Origin: Marinobacter vinifirmus
GTDB taxonomy: Bacteria > Pseudomonadota > Gammaproteobacteria > Pseudomonadales > Oleiphilaceae
Direction: 5' to 3'
DNA length: 58,995 nucleotides
NCBI RefSeq assembly: GCF_002258215.1
Contig: NZ_NEFY01000015.1
Coordinates: 1 to 58,995, forward strand
In this document: one piece after another, positions 23,938-34,134 of the stretch
Numbering within the stretch: position 1 is the stretch's first letter
Layout: each line of letters opens with the position of its first letter
Translations under genes and position numbers: made by a program
The notes under the pieces: model-generated
Database searches by the model: none
What the model saw: the letters and a program-made list of their open reading frames with translations, nothing else
Told to the model about the DNA's origin: nothing

Positions 23938-24654
23938 ATGAGCAACCAGAACGTAGACCAGAACGAGATTGCCAAGTTTGAAGCACTGGCCAGCCGCTGG
24001 TGGGACCCCAGCAGCGAATTCAAGCCGCTTCACGACATCAATCCCCTGCGCCTGAACTACATCGACGAGCGGGTATCGCTGGCAGGCAAGAAAGTACTGG
24101 ATGTTGGCTGTGGTGGCGGTCTGCTGTCTGAAGGCATGGCCCTGCGTGGTGCCCACGTAACCGGCATCGACATGGGCGAAGCCCCGCTGAACGTAGCTCG
24201 GCTGCACGGCATGGAATCCCGTGTGAAGGTGGACTACCGCCAGACCACCATCGAGGAGCTGGCCCGGGACCCGGAACATGCCGGCCAGTACGACACCGTC
24301 ACCTGCCTGGAAATGCTGGAGCACGTTCCGGACCCGGGCTCGGTCATCAAGTCTTGCGCGGCCATGTTGCGCCCGGGCGGGCACCTGTTTGTGTCTACCA
24401 TCAACCGCAACCCGAAGTCCTTCCTGTTTGCCATTGTGGGCGCGGAATACGTGCTGAACATGCTGCCCAAGGGCACCCACGAGTGGAAGAAGTTCATCCG
24501 GCCCTCGGAAATGTCCGACTACCTGCGCCACGCCGGGCTGGACGTGCGCGAGCTTACCGGTATGACCTACAACCCCATCACCAAAAGCTACAAGCTGGGC
24601 CGTGATGTCGACGTCAACTACCTGATGCACGCGCGGGATATTCGTGAAGACTGA
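23938..24654 (+). CDS. ubiG: Ubiquinone biosynthesis O-methyltransferase UbiG
   Basis: UbiG carries out both O-methylations of ubiquinone synthesis. The 238-residue protein begins [20 protein letters not shown] and has SAM motif [15 protein letters not shown] (53-66) and the family segment [20 protein letters not shown]. The frame is open upstream into the MTA deaminase gene, but ATG 23938 gives the family N-terminus. mupP starts inside its last 11 bp (GTG at 24644), showing translational coupling. Confidence 0.97.
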   Translation: MSNQNVDQNEIAKFEALASRWWDPSSEFKPLHDINPLRLNYIDERVSLAGKKVLDVGCGGGLLSEGMALRGAHVTGIDMGEAPLNVARLHGMESRVKVDYRQTTIEELARDPEHAGQYDTVTCLEMLEHVPDPGSVIKSCAAMLRPGGHLFVSTINRNPKSFLFAIVGAEYVLNMLPKGTHEWKKFIRPSEMSDYLRHAGLDVRELTGMTYNPITKSYKLGRDVDVNYLMHARDIRED

Positions 24655-25309
24655 TCAAAAACCCTCTGCGGTACTGTTTGACCTGGATGGCACCCTGATC
24701 GACACCGCACCGGATTTCATCCGCTGCCTGAACCAGCTGCGCCAGCTCCATAACCTTGAACCGCTGGCGGCCGAACAAATCCGCCCTTCGGTGTCCAATG
24801 GCGCAAGGGCCATGATCCGGGTCGGTTTCGGGCTGGAGCCAGAGCATGACGGCTACGTGGAAAAGCACACGGCTTTTCTGGACCTATACGAGGCGGGCGT
24901 AGCGGTAGAAACCACCCTGTTCGAGGGCATGGACTCACTGCTGGAAAACCTGGAAGCCCGTGGCATTCCCTGGGGCATTGTCACCAACAAGCCGGTACGC
25001 TTTGCCGAGCCGCTGGTACAGGCACTGGGGCTGGCCCAACGTTGCGCCACCCTGATCTGCCCGGACCACGTCAGCGAACGCAAACCACACCCGGAGCCGC
25101 TGTTCCTGGCCTGCCAGAGAATTGGTGCTGCGCCGGAACAGGCCGTGTATGTTGGCGACCACGAGCGGGATATCGAAGCCGGCCGTAACGCCGGCATGCG
25201 CACCATCGCTGTGCGCTACGGTTACATCGAGCAACCCCACACGGTTGATCTGTGGCAAGCCGATATCATTGCCGACACCGTCAGCGACCTGGCAAAGCTG
25301 TTACAATAA
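24644..25309 (+). CDS. mupP: HAD phosphatase, MupP-type (MurNAc-6-phosphate phosphatase)
   Basis: A 221-residue HAD hydrolase with the nucleophile motif [11 protein letters not shown] (D13, D15) and motif [13 protein letters not shown]. Annotated elsewhere as phosphoglycolate phosphatase. In Pseudomonas the gene between ubiG and yciK is mupP, which dephosphorylates MurNAc-6-P in the cell-wall recycling route that bypasses de novo UDP-MurNAc synthesis. Identical neighbours here support that. The start is GTG overlapping ubiG by 11 bp. Confidence 0.88.
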   Translation: MKTDQKPSAVLFDLDGTLIDTAPDFIRCLNQLRQLHNLEPLAAEQIRPSVSNGARAMIRVGFGLEPEHDGYVEKHTAFLDLYEAGVAVETTLFEGMDSLLENLEARGIPWGIVTNKPVRFAEPLVQALGLAQRCATLICPDHVSERKPHPEPLFLACQRIGAAPEQAVYVGDHERDIEAGRNAGMRTIAVRYGYIEQPHTVDLWQADIIADTVSDLAKLLQ

Positions 25310-25374
25310 GCCCCCTTTTTCGTTCAATCCCGGCACTATTCGGGCCGGAAAACGCCTGAACACGGAGACAGGTT

Positions 25375-26127
25375 ATGCAAGATTACCAGGCACCCGCCGA
25401 TCTTCTGAAAGACCGCATTGTCATGGTAACCGGAGCCGGCAGCGGCATTGGCCGCGCTGCCGCCAAAGCCTACGCCGCCCACGGCGCCACCGTGATTCTG
25501 GTGGGCCGCACCGTAGGCCGGCTGGAAGAGGTCTACGACGAAATCGAAGCCGCCAGCCATCCGCAACCGGCCATTGTGCCGATGAACTTCGAAGGCGCGG
25601 CGGTCAAGGACTACGAAGAACTGGCCATGACCATCGAGGAAAACTTCGGTCGGCTGGATGGCCTGCTGCATAACGCGGGCATTCTGGGCTCCCGCAGCCC
25701 GGTAGAACTGTACGACCCGGAAACCTGGAACAAGGTGATGCACGTTAACGCCACCGCCCCGTTCCTGCTCAGCCGGGCAATGATTCCGCTGCTACGCAAA
25801 TCCGATGATGCGTCGATGATCTTCACCTCCTCCGGTGTCGGCCGCCAGGCGCGGGCCTACTGGGGTGCCTATGCGGTATCCAAGTTCGCCGTGGAAGGCC
25901 TGGCCCAGTTGCTGGCCGACGAGCTGGACGACGAGCGCAATAATATTCGGGTGAACAGCCTGAACCCGGGTGCGACCCGCACCGGCATGCGCCTGCTGGC
26001 GTACCCGGCGGAAGATCCGAAGAAAAACCCGGAACCGGAAGCTCTGATGCCGGTGTACCTGTACCTGATGGGCAAGGACAGCCGGGGTGTAAACGGCCAG
26101 CAAATCGACGCGCAGCCGAAAAAATAA
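25375..26127 (+). CDS. yciK: YciK-family short-chain oxidoreductase
   Basis: A 250-residue classical SDR with the dinucleotide motif VTGAGSGIGRA (18-28), the NAG motif and the active-site YAVSK (Y166, K170). YciK proteins are conserved in gammaproteobacteria but their substrate is not established. ATG follows GGAGACAGGTT. Its stop overlaps the next ATG by one base (TAATG). Confidence 0.93.
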   Translation: MQDYQAPADLLKDRIVMVTGAGSGIGRAAAKAYAAHGATVILVGRTVGRLEEVYDEIEAASHPQPAIVPMNFEGAAVKDYEELAMTIEENFGRLDGLLHNAGILGSRSPVELYDPETWNKVMHVNATAPFLLSRAMIPLLRKSDDASMIFTSSGVGRQARAYWGAYAVSKFAVEGLAQLLADELDDERNNIRVNSLNPGATRTGMRLLAYPAEDPKKNPEPEALMPVYLYLMGKDSRGVNGQQIDAQPKK

Positions 26128-26360
26128 TGGAATTACTGTTTTACACCACCTCCAATTGCCACCTGTGTGAACTGGCAGAAGCCCTGCTGGTGAACACGCC
26201 CATGCCGGAGCCCATCCCGGTAGATGTGGTGGATATTGCCCAGTCTGAAGAGCTGGTGGAACGCTACGGCACCCGCATTCCGGTGCTGCGCCGCAGCGAC
26301 ACCGGTGCGGAACTTGGCTGGCCGTTTACCAGGGACCAGTTACTGACGTTTCTGCAATGA
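26127..26360 (+). CDS. Glutaredoxin-like family protein
   Basis: A 77-residue thioredoxin-fold protein (DUF836 type) with the redox pair C11-x2-C14 in SNCHLCELAEALL and a cis-proline segment GTRIPVLR. It starts on the last base of the yciK stop codon, so the two are translationally coupled. A redox role is likely; partner unknown. Confidence 0.85.
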   Translation: MELLFYTTSNCHLCELAEALLVNTPMPEPIPVDVVDIAQSEELVERYGTRIPVLRRSDTGAELGWPFTRDQLLTFLQ

Positions 26361-26372
26361 GGATCCGCTGAC

Positions 26373-27143
26373 ATGCTGATGATCATTTCCCCCGCCAAGA
26401 CTCTGGATTACGAGAGCCCGCTGGCCACGGAAACCTATACCCAACCGGACTACCTGGATGATGCCTGCGAGCTGATCGACCAGCTCAAGGAACTGGAACC
26501 CCATCAGGTGAGCAACCTGATGAGCATCAGCGACAAGCTCGGCCAGCTCAACGCCGAGCGCTTCCGCAGCTGGCACACGCCGTTCACACCGGACAACGCC
26601 CGCCAGGCCATCCTGGCCTTCAAGGGCGACGTTTATACCGGGCTGGATGCTGAAAGCTTCAGCGAAGACGACTTCGCCTTTGCCCAGCAGCACCTGCGTA
26701 TGCTGTCCGGCCTGTATGGACTGCTCAAGCCGCTGGACCTGATGCAGCCCTACCGGCTGGAAATGGGCACGAAGTTCGAGAACAAGCGTGGCAAAGACCT
26801 CTACGCCTTCTGGGGAAGCAAACTCACCAAGGCCCTGAACGAGCTGCTCGCAGCAGACGACAAGGTGCTGGTTAACCTGGCCTCCAACGAATACTTCAAG
26901 AGCGTTCAGAAGAAAGACATCGACGGCCGCCTGGTGACCCCCCAGTTCAAAGACTGGAAGAACGGCCAGTACAAGATGATCAGCTTCTACGCCAAGAAAG
27001 CCCGCGGGCTGATGTGCCGCTATGCCATCCAGAACCGGATTACCCAGGCCGATGACCTGAAAGGATTCAACCTGGAAGGCTACTACTTCAGTGAAGAGCA
27101 GTCCGATACCAACAACTGGGTGTTCCTGAGAGACGAGCAGTAA
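26373..27143 (+). CDS. yaaA: Peroxide stress protein YaaA
   Basis: A 256-residue YaaA/DUF328 protein beginning [14 protein letters not shown], the family hallmark. Internal motifs include [21 protein letters not shown] and the C-terminal [10 protein letters not shown]. In E. coli YaaA lowers free iron and protects against hydrogen peroxide damage; later work shows a DNA-binding fold. It is 12 bp downstream of the glutaredoxin-like gene, probably the last gene of that operon, so two redox-stress genes sit together. Confidence 0.96.
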   Translation: MLMIISPAKTLDYESPLATETYTQPDYLDDACELIDQLKELEPHQVSNLMSISDKLGQLNAERFRSWHTPFTPDNARQAILAFKGDVYTGLDAESFSEDDFAFAQQHLRMLSGLYGLLKPLDLMQPYRLEMGTKFENKRGKDLYAFWGSKLTKALNELLAADDKVLVNLASNEYFKSVQKKDIDGRLVTPQFKDWKNGQYKMISFYAKKARGLMCRYAIQNRITQADDLKGFNLEGYYFSEEQSDTNNWVFLRDEQ

Positions 27144-27194
27144 CCGGCTTGTTCCAACCTGCAAAGATCAGTTTCAGTTGATATCGGAGTAACC

Positions 27195-27395
27195 ATGAAC
27201 GAAGCAGTATTTTCCCAGATCGCCATGCTGGTGTTTCTGACCGGCCTGATTGTCTGGATGGGCTTTATCGTTTGGGACCTGGCCAAGAAATCCCAGGCCG
27301 GCAAGTTTGGCACCATCGCCCTGTTTACCGTGCTGGGCGCAGGCGTTGTAGGCTTTCTTGTGAAGACCGTGCTGGTCGAGATCATGCACATCTGA
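27195..27395 (+). CDS. DUF2788 small membrane protein
   Basis: A 66-residue protein with two hydrophobic segments (about 7-27 and 40-60) separated by the basic loop DLAKKSQAGKFG. This is the DUF2788 pattern found in marine gammaproteobacteria. Function unknown. ATG at 27195 with GGAG 6 bp upstream. Confidence 0.8.
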   Translation: MNEAVFSQIAMLVFLTGLIVWMGFIVWDLAKKSQAGKFGTIALFTVLGAGVVGFLVKTVLVEIMHI

Positions 27396-27484
27396 CCACT
27401 CGGCCGTCACTTTACGGCTACCGGCGGTAGCCGTATCATCCCCCTCCTTTTTGTACCAACAGCCTCTAGCAAGGATTTAGCCCC

Positions 27485-28411
27485 ATGTGGTTCCGCAACG
27501 CCCGGATTTTCCGTTTTACCAAGCATTTTGATATCTCCGCCGAAGCACTGGAAGAGAAGCTTCAGGCCGATGCTTTCAAACCGTGCGGCCCACAGGAAAC
27601 CACCCGTCAGGGCTGGGTTCCACCGCTGGGCAAGCACGGCGATCAACTGGTACACAGCGCCAACGGCTATCACCTGATTGCCCTGCGCAAGGAAGAAAAG
27701 ATTCTGCCGGGCCCGGTGGTCAAGGAAGCCGTGGAAGAGCGGGCCGAAGCCATTGAAGTGGAACAGGGCCGCAAAGTTCGCAAGAAAGAGAAAGAAGAGA
27801 TCAAAGAACAGGTCATGCTGGAAATGCTGCCCCAGGCCTTTTCCCGCAACCGCCGCTGCTTTGCCTACCTGGCACCCCAGGACGGTGTGCTGGTGGTGGA
27901 TGCCGGCTCGGCCAAGCAAGCGGAAGACCTGGCGTCTACCCTGCGCAAAAGCCTGGGTTCCCTGCCGGTTCGCCCGCCGGCGGTGGAACAGGCCCCGGCC
28001 TTTACCTTCACCGGCTGGCTGAATGAAAGCATCGACCACCCGGCTACCATTGTGCTGGGCAGCGAGTGCGAGCTGAAAGACCCGTCAGAAGATGGCGGCG
28101 TGGTGCGCTGCAAGGGCCTGGACCTGAAAGCCGATGAAATCCGCAACCACCTGGAAACAGGCATGCAGGTAACCAAGCTGGCCCTGACCTGGGACGACAA
28201 CGTATCGTTCGTGCTGGATGAAGAACTGGGCATCCGCCGGCTGAAATTCGGCGAAACCCTGCAAGACCAGCTGGATGATGTGGACGCAGACGACGCTATG
28301 GCCAAGTTTGACGCCGCCTTCACCATCATGACGCTGGAACTGTCCCGGCTGATTCCGGGACTGCTGGAAGCACTGGGCGGAGAAGACCGCTCCGCCATCG
28401 TCGAAGAATAA
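27485..28411 (+). CDS. rdgC: Recombination-associated protein RdgC
   Basis: RdgC forms a DNA-encircling dimer that competes with RecA. The 308-residue protein starts MWFRNARIFRFT and contains the family segment FKPCGPQETTRQGWVPPLG. ATG follows AAGGATTTAGCCCC. It is convergent with pat; a G/C hairpin lies at the junction. Confidence 0.96.
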   Translation: MWFRNARIFRFTKHFDISAEALEEKLQADAFKPCGPQETTRQGWVPPLGKHGDQLVHSANGYHLIALRKEEKILPGPVVKEAVEERAEAIEVEQGRKVRKKEKEEIKEQVMLEMLPQAFSRNRRCFAYLAPQDGVLVVDAGSAKQAEDLASTLRKSLGSLPVRPPAVEQAPAFTFTGWLNESIDHPATIVLGSECELKDPSEDGGVVRCKGLDLKADEIRNHLETGMQVTKLALTWDDNVSFVLDEELGIRRLKFGETLQDQLDDVDADDAMAKFDAAFTIMTLELSRLIPGLLEALGGEDRSAIVEE

Positions 28412-28418
28412 TCAGACA

Positions 28419-28441
28419 GGGGGGGCTACAGGTGCCCCCCC
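28419..28441. terminator. G/C hairpin between convergent rdgC and pat
   Basis: Seven G (28419-28425) and seven C (28435-28441) separated by 9 bases. The hairpin overlaps the last codons of pat, so it could end rdgC transcripts; there is no strong T run on either side, so it is at best a weak terminator. Confidence 0.5.
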
Positions 28442-31197
28442 TTCTTCAACCGTTCCTTCTGCCAGTCCTTCTCCGGCTCGTTCAGTACCAGCCGGAGATC
28501 CATCACTTCCTCTTCCGGATTGAACTTGATCTCGAAACCCAGATGCTCCGCCAGCTGCAGCATCGGGCGGTTGTCCGGCAATACGTTACCAATCATTTCC
28601 ATGGTGCCCCGGGCCCGGCAGTATTCAATCATTTTCTGCATCAGCGCCACGCCCAAGCCCTCGCCTTTCATGCGATCGTCTACCATCACGGCAAACTCGC
28701 AGCGCAGGTTGTCGGCGTCTGTCCAGGTACGCACGGTGCCCAGGGTTTCCTCACCCTCACCATCCTGCTTCGGGGCGTTGGCGATAAAGACCATTTCCCG
28801 GTCGTAGTCGATCTGCACCATCTGGGCCACGTCTTCCCGGGAGAAGTTCTTGCGGTACTGGAAGAAACGGTAGCGGATGGACTCCGGTGACTGGTGTTCG
28901 TGGAACTGGCGGTGCGCCGGCTCGTCTTCGGCCAGTACCGGCCGGATAACCACCCGACGGCCGGATTTCGGCAGCACAATCCACTCTTCCAGCTCCTTCG
29001 GATAGGGCTGGATTACCGGCTTACCCGGCTTGCTGTCCAGGTTGATGGCAATGTTAACCGCCACCGCACCCTGCTCGTTGAACAGCAGCGGAGAAATTTC
29101 CAAACCACGGATCTCGGGAATGTCGATCACGATCTGGGACAGTTTCACCAACGTCTCGGACACCGCCCGGATATCCTCTTCCGGCTTCAGGCTGTGTTCC
29201 TTCAGCAACTTGTACATGTAAGTACGGCGCAGCAGCTCACGGGCCAGCACCATGTTCAGGGGCGGCAAGGCAATCTGCCGGTCGGTCATGATGTTTACCT
29301 GGGCACCGGCGGCGCCACACACCACCAATGGCCCGAACACATCATCCCGGGTAATGCCCACGCTGAATTCAATTCCGCCCACGTGCTGGTAGGAGTGCTG
29401 AACGGCAAAGCCCAGGAAGCCGCTGTCCGGGAAATGCTCCTGGTATTCCTCTTCCAGGAAACGACAGGCATCAATGATGGCCTGCTCGCTGTTGAGCTTC
29501 TTTAAGGTGCCCTTGTAGCGGCGCTGGGTGGGGCTGAGATCCAGGAACGGATGACACACCTGCTCGTGGATCACGGTTACGTCGATCGGGCGGCGCTCGA
29601 TGGAGAACATCTCCAGCACTTCTTCCATATCGTCACAGTACATGGTGTCGATGGTGTGCACGCCGTAATCACGGATAACCCGGCGGGCTTCCCGGCTTGA
29701 AAGATGATTGCGGCCGTCACGCAGGGCCTTGGCAACCAGCCCGCGGGTATTGGCCCTGTCAGCAAAGTGGTCGGTGAAGGATTCCGGCGTTTCTGTCAGC
29801 AGCCGCTGTACCCGCTGGTGACGCACGTGCTGCATGAACGCCATCACGGCCTTTTCCGGGTTGAAGAACGAAGGAATACCGGCCCGGTAGAACTCCTCCC
29901 GGGAATCCATCACCGTGCTCTGGCCCAGCCAGCAGGTGAAAATGTTCAGGCGCGTGCCCTTGGAGGCCTGCACCACGGCATCGGCAATCTGCAGGCTGTC
30001 CTGCACCAGGGTTGGCGCGTACATCACCAGCACGTTGGCGACATTCGGATCCTTCGCCAGGATCTTGATAGCCTGGGCATACAGCTCCGGCGAGGCATCG
30101 TAGTTCAGGTCGATGGGGTTCTTGCGCGTCCAGTACGGCGGCAACAATTCCGCCAGGGCATCAATACTGCCCGGAGACAGTTCCGCCAGCTCCCCACCCA
30201 GGTCCGCCAGCCGGTCTACCGCCAGCACACCCGGCCCTACCCCGTTCCCCATAATCGCCAGGGATTCGCGGCGCAGGGGGCGCATGCGGGTCAGGGTTTC
30301 GAGGGCGTCGAACATCTGGCCCAGGCCATCCACCCGCAGCACACCGGCGCGCTGCAGCATGGCATCGTAGATCGGGTCTGTCCGGCGAATCCCCGCCGGC
30401 AGTTGGTGGGAGAACCACTCGGATTCCGGCACTCGGCCGGATTTAACGGCAATTACCGGCTTGGTTCGGGAGGCTACCCGTACCGCCGACATGAAGCGGC
30501 TGGGGTTCGGAATGCTTTCAATGTGCAGCAGGATGGCGCGGGTCTGGGTATCCTGGGCCAGGTAATCGATCAGGTCGTCATGGTCGATATCCATGCCGTC
30601 GCCGAGGGTCAGGAAGTAGGAAAACCCCACACCCCGGGCAAATGCCCAGTCCAGTACCGAGCTGGCAATGGTGCCGGATTGCCCCACAAAGGCCACCCGG
30701 CCGGGAATCGCACCCATGTGGGCGTAGGTGGCGTTCAGGTGCCGGGCCGGCACCATCAGCCCGATGGTGTTGGGGCCGAGTACCCGGATTCCGGTTTCAC
30801 GGGCGGCATCCCGCACCGAGTACATCAGCGGCTGCCCCGTCTTACTGTGGGTACGGGACATACCGCCGGTCATCACAATAGCCGTGCGCACACCCCGCTC
30901 GCCCAGCTTGCGCACCATTTTCGGCACGGTGTTGGGCGGCGTACAGATGATGGCGAGATCCGGCGTGAAGTCCAGCTTCGACACCTTCTCGACACAGGGC
31001 ACCCCGTGCACGTTCTCGTATTCACTCTGGTTGACCACCACCAGCCGGCCGGGAAAACCGCCACCCAGAAGGTTACGCAGAACCATACCACCCAGGTTAT
31101 CTGCCCGTTCGGATGCACCGATCACGACGATAGACTCGGGGTTAAACAGGCTTTCCAGATAGCGGGTACTCAACGCGACTCTCCCAGAGTGATACAA
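28426..31197 (-). CDS. pat: Pat-type protein lysine acetyltransferase (NDP-forming acyl-CoA synthetase-like + GNAT)
   Basis: The 923-residue protein joins an acetyl-CoA synthetase (ADP-forming)-like part to a C-terminal GNAT domain. The first part has CoA-binding VVIGASERADNLGG near residue 30, then FVGQSGTIASSVLDW. The GNAT domain spans about 740-910 with VMVDDRMKGEGLGVALMQKMIEY split across its acetyl-CoA loop. In Salmonella and Pseudomonas such Pat/YfiQ proteins acetylate and inactivate acetyl-CoA synthetase. A shorter start is possible at the GTG six codons in. It is divergent from an HDAC-family gene across 181 bp. Confidence 0.92.
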   Translation of the reverse strand: MYHSGRVALSTRYLESLFNPESIVVIGASERADNLGGMVLRNLLGGGFPGRLVVVNQSEYENVHGVPCVEKVSKLDFTPDLAIICTPPNTVPKMVRKLGERGVRTAIVMTGGMSRTHSKTGQPLMYSVRDAARETGIRVLGPNTIGLMVPARHLNATYAHMGAIPGRVAFVGQSGTIASSVLDWAFARGVGFSYFLTLGDGMDIDHDDLIDYLAQDTQTRAILLHIESIPNPSRFMSAVRVASRTKPVIAVKSGRVPESEWFSHQLPAGIRRTDPIYDAMLQRAGVLRVDGLGQMFDALETLTRMRPLRRESLAIMGNGVGPGVLAVDRLADLGGELAELSPGSIDALAELLPPYWTRKNPIDLNYDASPELYAQAIKILAKDPNVANVLVMYAPTLVQDSLQIADAVVQASKGTRLNIFTCWLGQSTVMDSREEFYRAGIPSFFNPEKAVMAFMQHVRHQRVQRLLTETPESFTDHFADRANTRGLVAKALRDGRNHLSSREARRVIRDYGVHTIDTMYCDDMEEVLEMFSIERRPIDVTVIHEQVCHPFLDLSPTQRRYKGTLKKLNSEQAIIDACRFLEEEYQEHFPDSGFLGFAVQHSYQHVGGIEFSVGITRDDVFGPLVVCGAAGAQVNIMTDRQIALPPLNMVLARELLRRTYMYKLLKEHSLKPEEDIRAVSETLVKLSQIVIDIPEIRGLEISPLLFNEQGAVAVNIAINLDSKPGKPVIQPYPKELEEWIVLPKSGRRVVIRPVLAEDEPAHRQFHEHQSPESIRYRFFQYRKNFSREDVAQMVQIDYDREMVFIANAPKQDGEGEETLGTVRTWTDADNLRCEFAVMVDDRMKGEGLGVALMQKMIEYCRARGTMEMIGNVLPDNRPMLQLAEHLGFEIKFNPEEEVMDLRLVLNEPEKDWQKERLKKGGHL

Positions 31198-31378
31198 CGG
31201 GCTTCAGGTTAAAAATCCCAGTAATACAGGATGCTTATCAATGTATACCTTATCTTAGATGGGGATTTCCTGATGTAAATCCGTATCACGCCCATTAGAC
31301 CAAAGAAATACAACATACTTCGGGTATCCCTGATAACATGGTTTTAATAAGAAGCAGATTCAGGCACAGACTACACGT

Positions 31379-32305
31379 ATGACCACGGCATTCTTTTCCC
31401 ACGATGACTGCATGAAGCACAACATGGGCCCGGAACACCCGGAAAGCCCTGAGCGCATATCAAGCATCCTGGCCTACCTTGCAGACACCCATCTGCAGGA
31501 GGATCTCGACTGGGTAAGACCAGAAGAAATCACCCGCGACCAGCTTCTGACCGTGCATCCCGAAACCTACCTGCAGCAACTGGACCTGATGCAGCCCACC
31601 CGTGGCCGCGTTTTTACAGATCCGGACACCGCCATGATGCCAGATACCCTGCACGCGGCGCGCCTGGCCGCAGGTGGCAACGTACAAGCGGTAGACATGG
31701 TGATGAGCAGCCAGGTAACCAACGCCTTCGTTTGTGCCCGCCCGCCCGGACACCACGCCGAGCGCACCAAGTCTATGGGTTTCTGCTTCTACAACAACAT
31801 CGCACTGGCGGCCATGCGCGCCCTCACCTTCCACCACCTGGAGCGGGTCGCCATCATCGACTTCGATGTGCATCAGGGCAATGGCACGGTGGATATCGTC
31901 AGTGGCGACGAGCGCATTCTGATGTGCTCCAGCTTCCAGCATCCGTTCTACCCGCACTCCCATGTGCACCGGCAGGCAGACAACATCGTTAATGCCCCCA
32001 TCGAGGCCAACTGCAGCTCCACCGAGTACCGCAAGATCGTGGAAGCCGCCTGGCTGAAGAAGCTGCAGGATTTCCGGCCCCAACTGGTGCTGATCTCTGC
32101 CGGCTTTGATGGCCACAAGAAAGACCCCATGGGCGAGCTGAACCTGGAAACCGAAGACTACCGATGGCTGACCGAAATGCTGGTCAGCGTTGCCCACGAC
32201 CATGCCAACGACCGGATCATCTCCACCCTGGAAGGCGGGTATCACCTTAAAGCCCTGGCTGAAAGCGTAGCCGCCCACCTGGACGTGCTGAACGCGGTTT
32301 ACTGA
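31379..32305 (+). CDS. Histone deacetylase family (AcuC/HDAC-like) deacetylase
   Basis: A 308-residue class-II-like HDAC fold enzyme with all catalytic residues: RPPGHHAER (H125, H126), zinc ligands D163 and H165 in DFDVHQGNGT, and D244 in SAGFDGHKKDP. Bacterial relatives deacetylate lysines (AcuC), acetylpolyamines or small amides. The divergent position next to pat makes a lysine-acetylation role plausible. ATG at 31379; no clear Shine-Dalgarno is visible immediately upstream. Confidence 0.92.
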   Translation: MTTAFFSHDDCMKHNMGPEHPESPERISSILAYLADTHLQEDLDWVRPEEITRDQLLTVHPETYLQQLDLMQPTRGRVFTDPDTAMMPDTLHAARLAAGGNVQAVDMVMSSQVTNAFVCARPPGHHAERTKSMGFCFYNNIALAAMRALTFHHLERVAIIDFDVHQGNGTVDIVSGDERILMCSSFQHPFYPHSHVHRQADNIVNAPIEANCSSTEYRKIVEAAWLKKLQDFRPQLVLISAGFDGHKKDPMGELNLETEDYRWLTEMLVSVAHDHANDRIISTLEGGYHLKALAESVAAHLDVLNAVY

Positions 32306-32344
32306 CTTCCGCGTGGAACGGGCTGATCAATAGCCGGCACCTTC

Positions 32345-32381
32345 TGGTATAATCCGCAAAATTTTTGGCTGCCTTGCGGAT
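32345..32381 (+). promoter_or_regulatory. pyrC promoter with inverted repeat reaching the ribosome-binding region
   Basis: An extended -10, TGGTATAAT (32345-32353), has no good -35. Directly after it, ATCCGCAA (32352-32359) is the perfect complement of TTGCGGAT (32374-32381), which ends 6 bp before the pyrC ATG and includes the GGA that would serve as Shine-Dalgarno. In enteric pyrC a leader hairpin hides the ribosome site when transcripts start early. Whether the 5' arm is transcribed here depends on the start point. Confidence 0.6.
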
Positions 32382-32387
32382 ACTTCC

Positions 32388-33419
32388 ATGACCAGAGAAC
32401 TGACCATCACCCGCCCGGACGACTGGCACCTGCATGTACGGGACGGTGCTGTACTGAACAACGTGGTGCCTGCCACTGCAGCCTGTTTCGGCCGCGCCAT
32501 CATCATGCCCAACCTGGTGCCTCCGGTAACCGATGCTTCCATGGCCATGGCCTACCGTGAACGCATTCTGGCGGCAGCTGCTGATACCGGCTTCGATCCG
32601 CTGATGACCCTGTACCTGACCGAAAGCACCACCCCGGAAACCATCCGCGAAGCCAAGGCCGCCGGGGTTATCGCTGCCAAGCTCTATCCAGCGGGCGCCA
32701 CCACCAATTCTGCCTCCGGTGTCACCGATATCCGCAACATCTACCCGGTACTGGAAGCCATGGCCGATTGCGGCATGTTGCTGCTGGTACACGGGGAAGT
32801 AACCGATGCCGACATCGATATCTTTGACCGTGAAAAAGTCTTCCTGGAACGGGTGCTGGCCCCTACCCTGCAGGCATTCCCCCAGCTGAAAGTGGTACTG
32901 GAACACATCACCACGGCAGATTCCGCCGAGTTTGTGCGCAGCCACACCAGTGGCAACCTGGCCGCCACCCTGACGCCACAGCACCTGATGTACAACCGCA
33001 ACCACATGCTGGTGGGCGGCGTTCGGCCACACCTGTACTGCCTGCCCATTCTGAAGCGCAACAAGCACCAGCTGGCGCTGCGTGAAGCGGTTGCCAGTGG
33101 CGACCCGCGCTTCTTCCTGGGCACCGATTCCGCACCCCATGCCAGAGACAAGAAAGAAGCCGCCTGCGGCTGTGCCGGCTGTTATTCGGCTTATGGTGCC
33201 ATCGGCCTGTATGCAGACGTATTCGAAGAGCTGGGCATTCTGGACAAGTTCGAAGCCTTTGCCAGCTTTAACGGCCCTGATTTCTACGGCCTGCCCAGAA
33301 ACACCGACACCATCACCCTGGTGCGGGAACCCTGGACCATGCCAGAGCAACTGCCCCTGGCCGATGGCACCATCGTGCCCCTGAAAGCCGGTGAAACCGT
33401 AAACTGGCGCCTGGCGTAA
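32388..33419 (+). CDS. pyrC: Dihydroorotase PyrC
   Basis: PyrC cyclises carbamoyl-aspartate to dihydroorotate in pyrimidine synthesis. The 343-residue class II enzyme has metal ligands in [10 protein letters not shown] (H14, H16), the carbamylated lysine in IAAKLYPAG (K98) and the catalytic aspartate in FLGTDSAPH. The start is ATG 32388. rnt follows after 37 bp on the same strand. Confidence 0.97.
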   Translation: MTRELTITRPDDWHLHVRDGAVLNNVVPATAACFGRAIIMPNLVPPVTDASMAMAYRERILAAAADTGFDPLMTLYLTESTTPETIREAKAAGVIAAKLYPAGATTNSASGVTDIRNIYPVLEAMADCGMLLLVHGEVTDADIDIFDREKVFLERVLAPTLQAFPQLKVVLEHITTADSAEFVRSHTSGNLAATLTPQHLMYNRNHMLVGGVRPHLYCLPILKRNKHQLALREAVASGDPRFFLGTDSAPHARDKKEAACGCAGCYSAYGAIGLYADVFEELGILDKFEAFASFNGPDFYGLPRNTDTITLVREPWTMPEQLPLADGTIVPLKAGETVNWRLA

Positions 33420-33456
33420 AACCTTTTCCATTCATTACACGAACACCGGAGTTCGC

Positions 33457-34122
33457 GTGTCAGAAGAAAACAAACAGCCACACCCTTTGTCCCAACGCTT
33501 TCGCGGCTTTCTGCCGGTGGTTGTGGATGTTGAAACCGCAGGCTTCAATCCCGAGCGGGATGCCCTGCTGGAAATTGCCGCCGTACTGCTGACCATGGAC
33601 GAAGACGGTTGGCTGCGCCGGGGCGAAACCCACGTGCAGCAAATCGATCCATTCGAAGGCGCCAACCTGGAACAGTCTGCCCTGGATTTCACCGGCATTG
33701 ATCCGTGGAACCCGGAGCGGGAAGCGGTGCCGGAGCGCGAAGGCCTGAGCGAGATTTTTTCGCCTATCCGCAAGGCGGTAAAAGCCTTCGACTGCAAGCG
33801 CGCCGTGCTGGTGGGCCACAACGCCACCTTCGATCACAACTTTGTGTTTGCGGCAGCGCTGAGGGCGGATATCAAGCGCAACCCGTTCCACCCGTTCTCC
33901 ACCTTCGATACCGCCACACTGGCAGGCCTTGCCTATGGCCATACCGTGCTGGCCCAGGCCTGCAAGCTGGCGGGAATTCCGTTCAGCAACAAGGAAGCCC
34001 ACTCTGCGGCCTACGATGCCGAAAAAACCGCAGACCTGTTCTGTGGCATCGTCAATCGCTGGAAAGAGCTGGGCGGCTTTCCGCCTCCGCTGATCGAACC
34101 GGAAGAAACCCCGGCCAGCTGA
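33457..34122 (+). CDS. rnt: Ribonuclease T
   Basis: RNase T trims 3' ends of tRNA (CCA turnover) and other stable RNAs. The 221-residue DEDDh exonuclease has motif [11 protein letters not shown] (D24, E26), motif [12 protein letters not shown] and motif [17 protein letters not shown]. The start codon is GTG at 33457 after CGGAG. A strong bidirectional terminator follows. Confidence 0.96.
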   Translation: MSEENKQPHPLSQRFRGFLPVVVDVETAGFNPERDALLEIAAVLLTMDEDGWLRRGETHVQQIDPFEGANLEQSALDFTGIDPWNPEREAVPEREGLSEIFSPIRKAVKAFDCKRAVLVGHNATFDHNFVFAAALRADIKRNPFHPFSTFDTATLAGLAYGHTVLAQACKLAGIPFSNKEAHSAAYDAEKTADLFCGIVNRWKELGGFPPPLIEPEETPAS

Positions 34123-34134
34123 TCAGCCAAAACG

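Noticed and set aside
29704..31212. Long plus-strand open frame (502 codons) opposite pat
   Set aside because: It is antisense to the conserved acyl-CoA synthetase-like part of Pat and shows shadow-frame composition (His, Gly, Arg, Gln) without domains.
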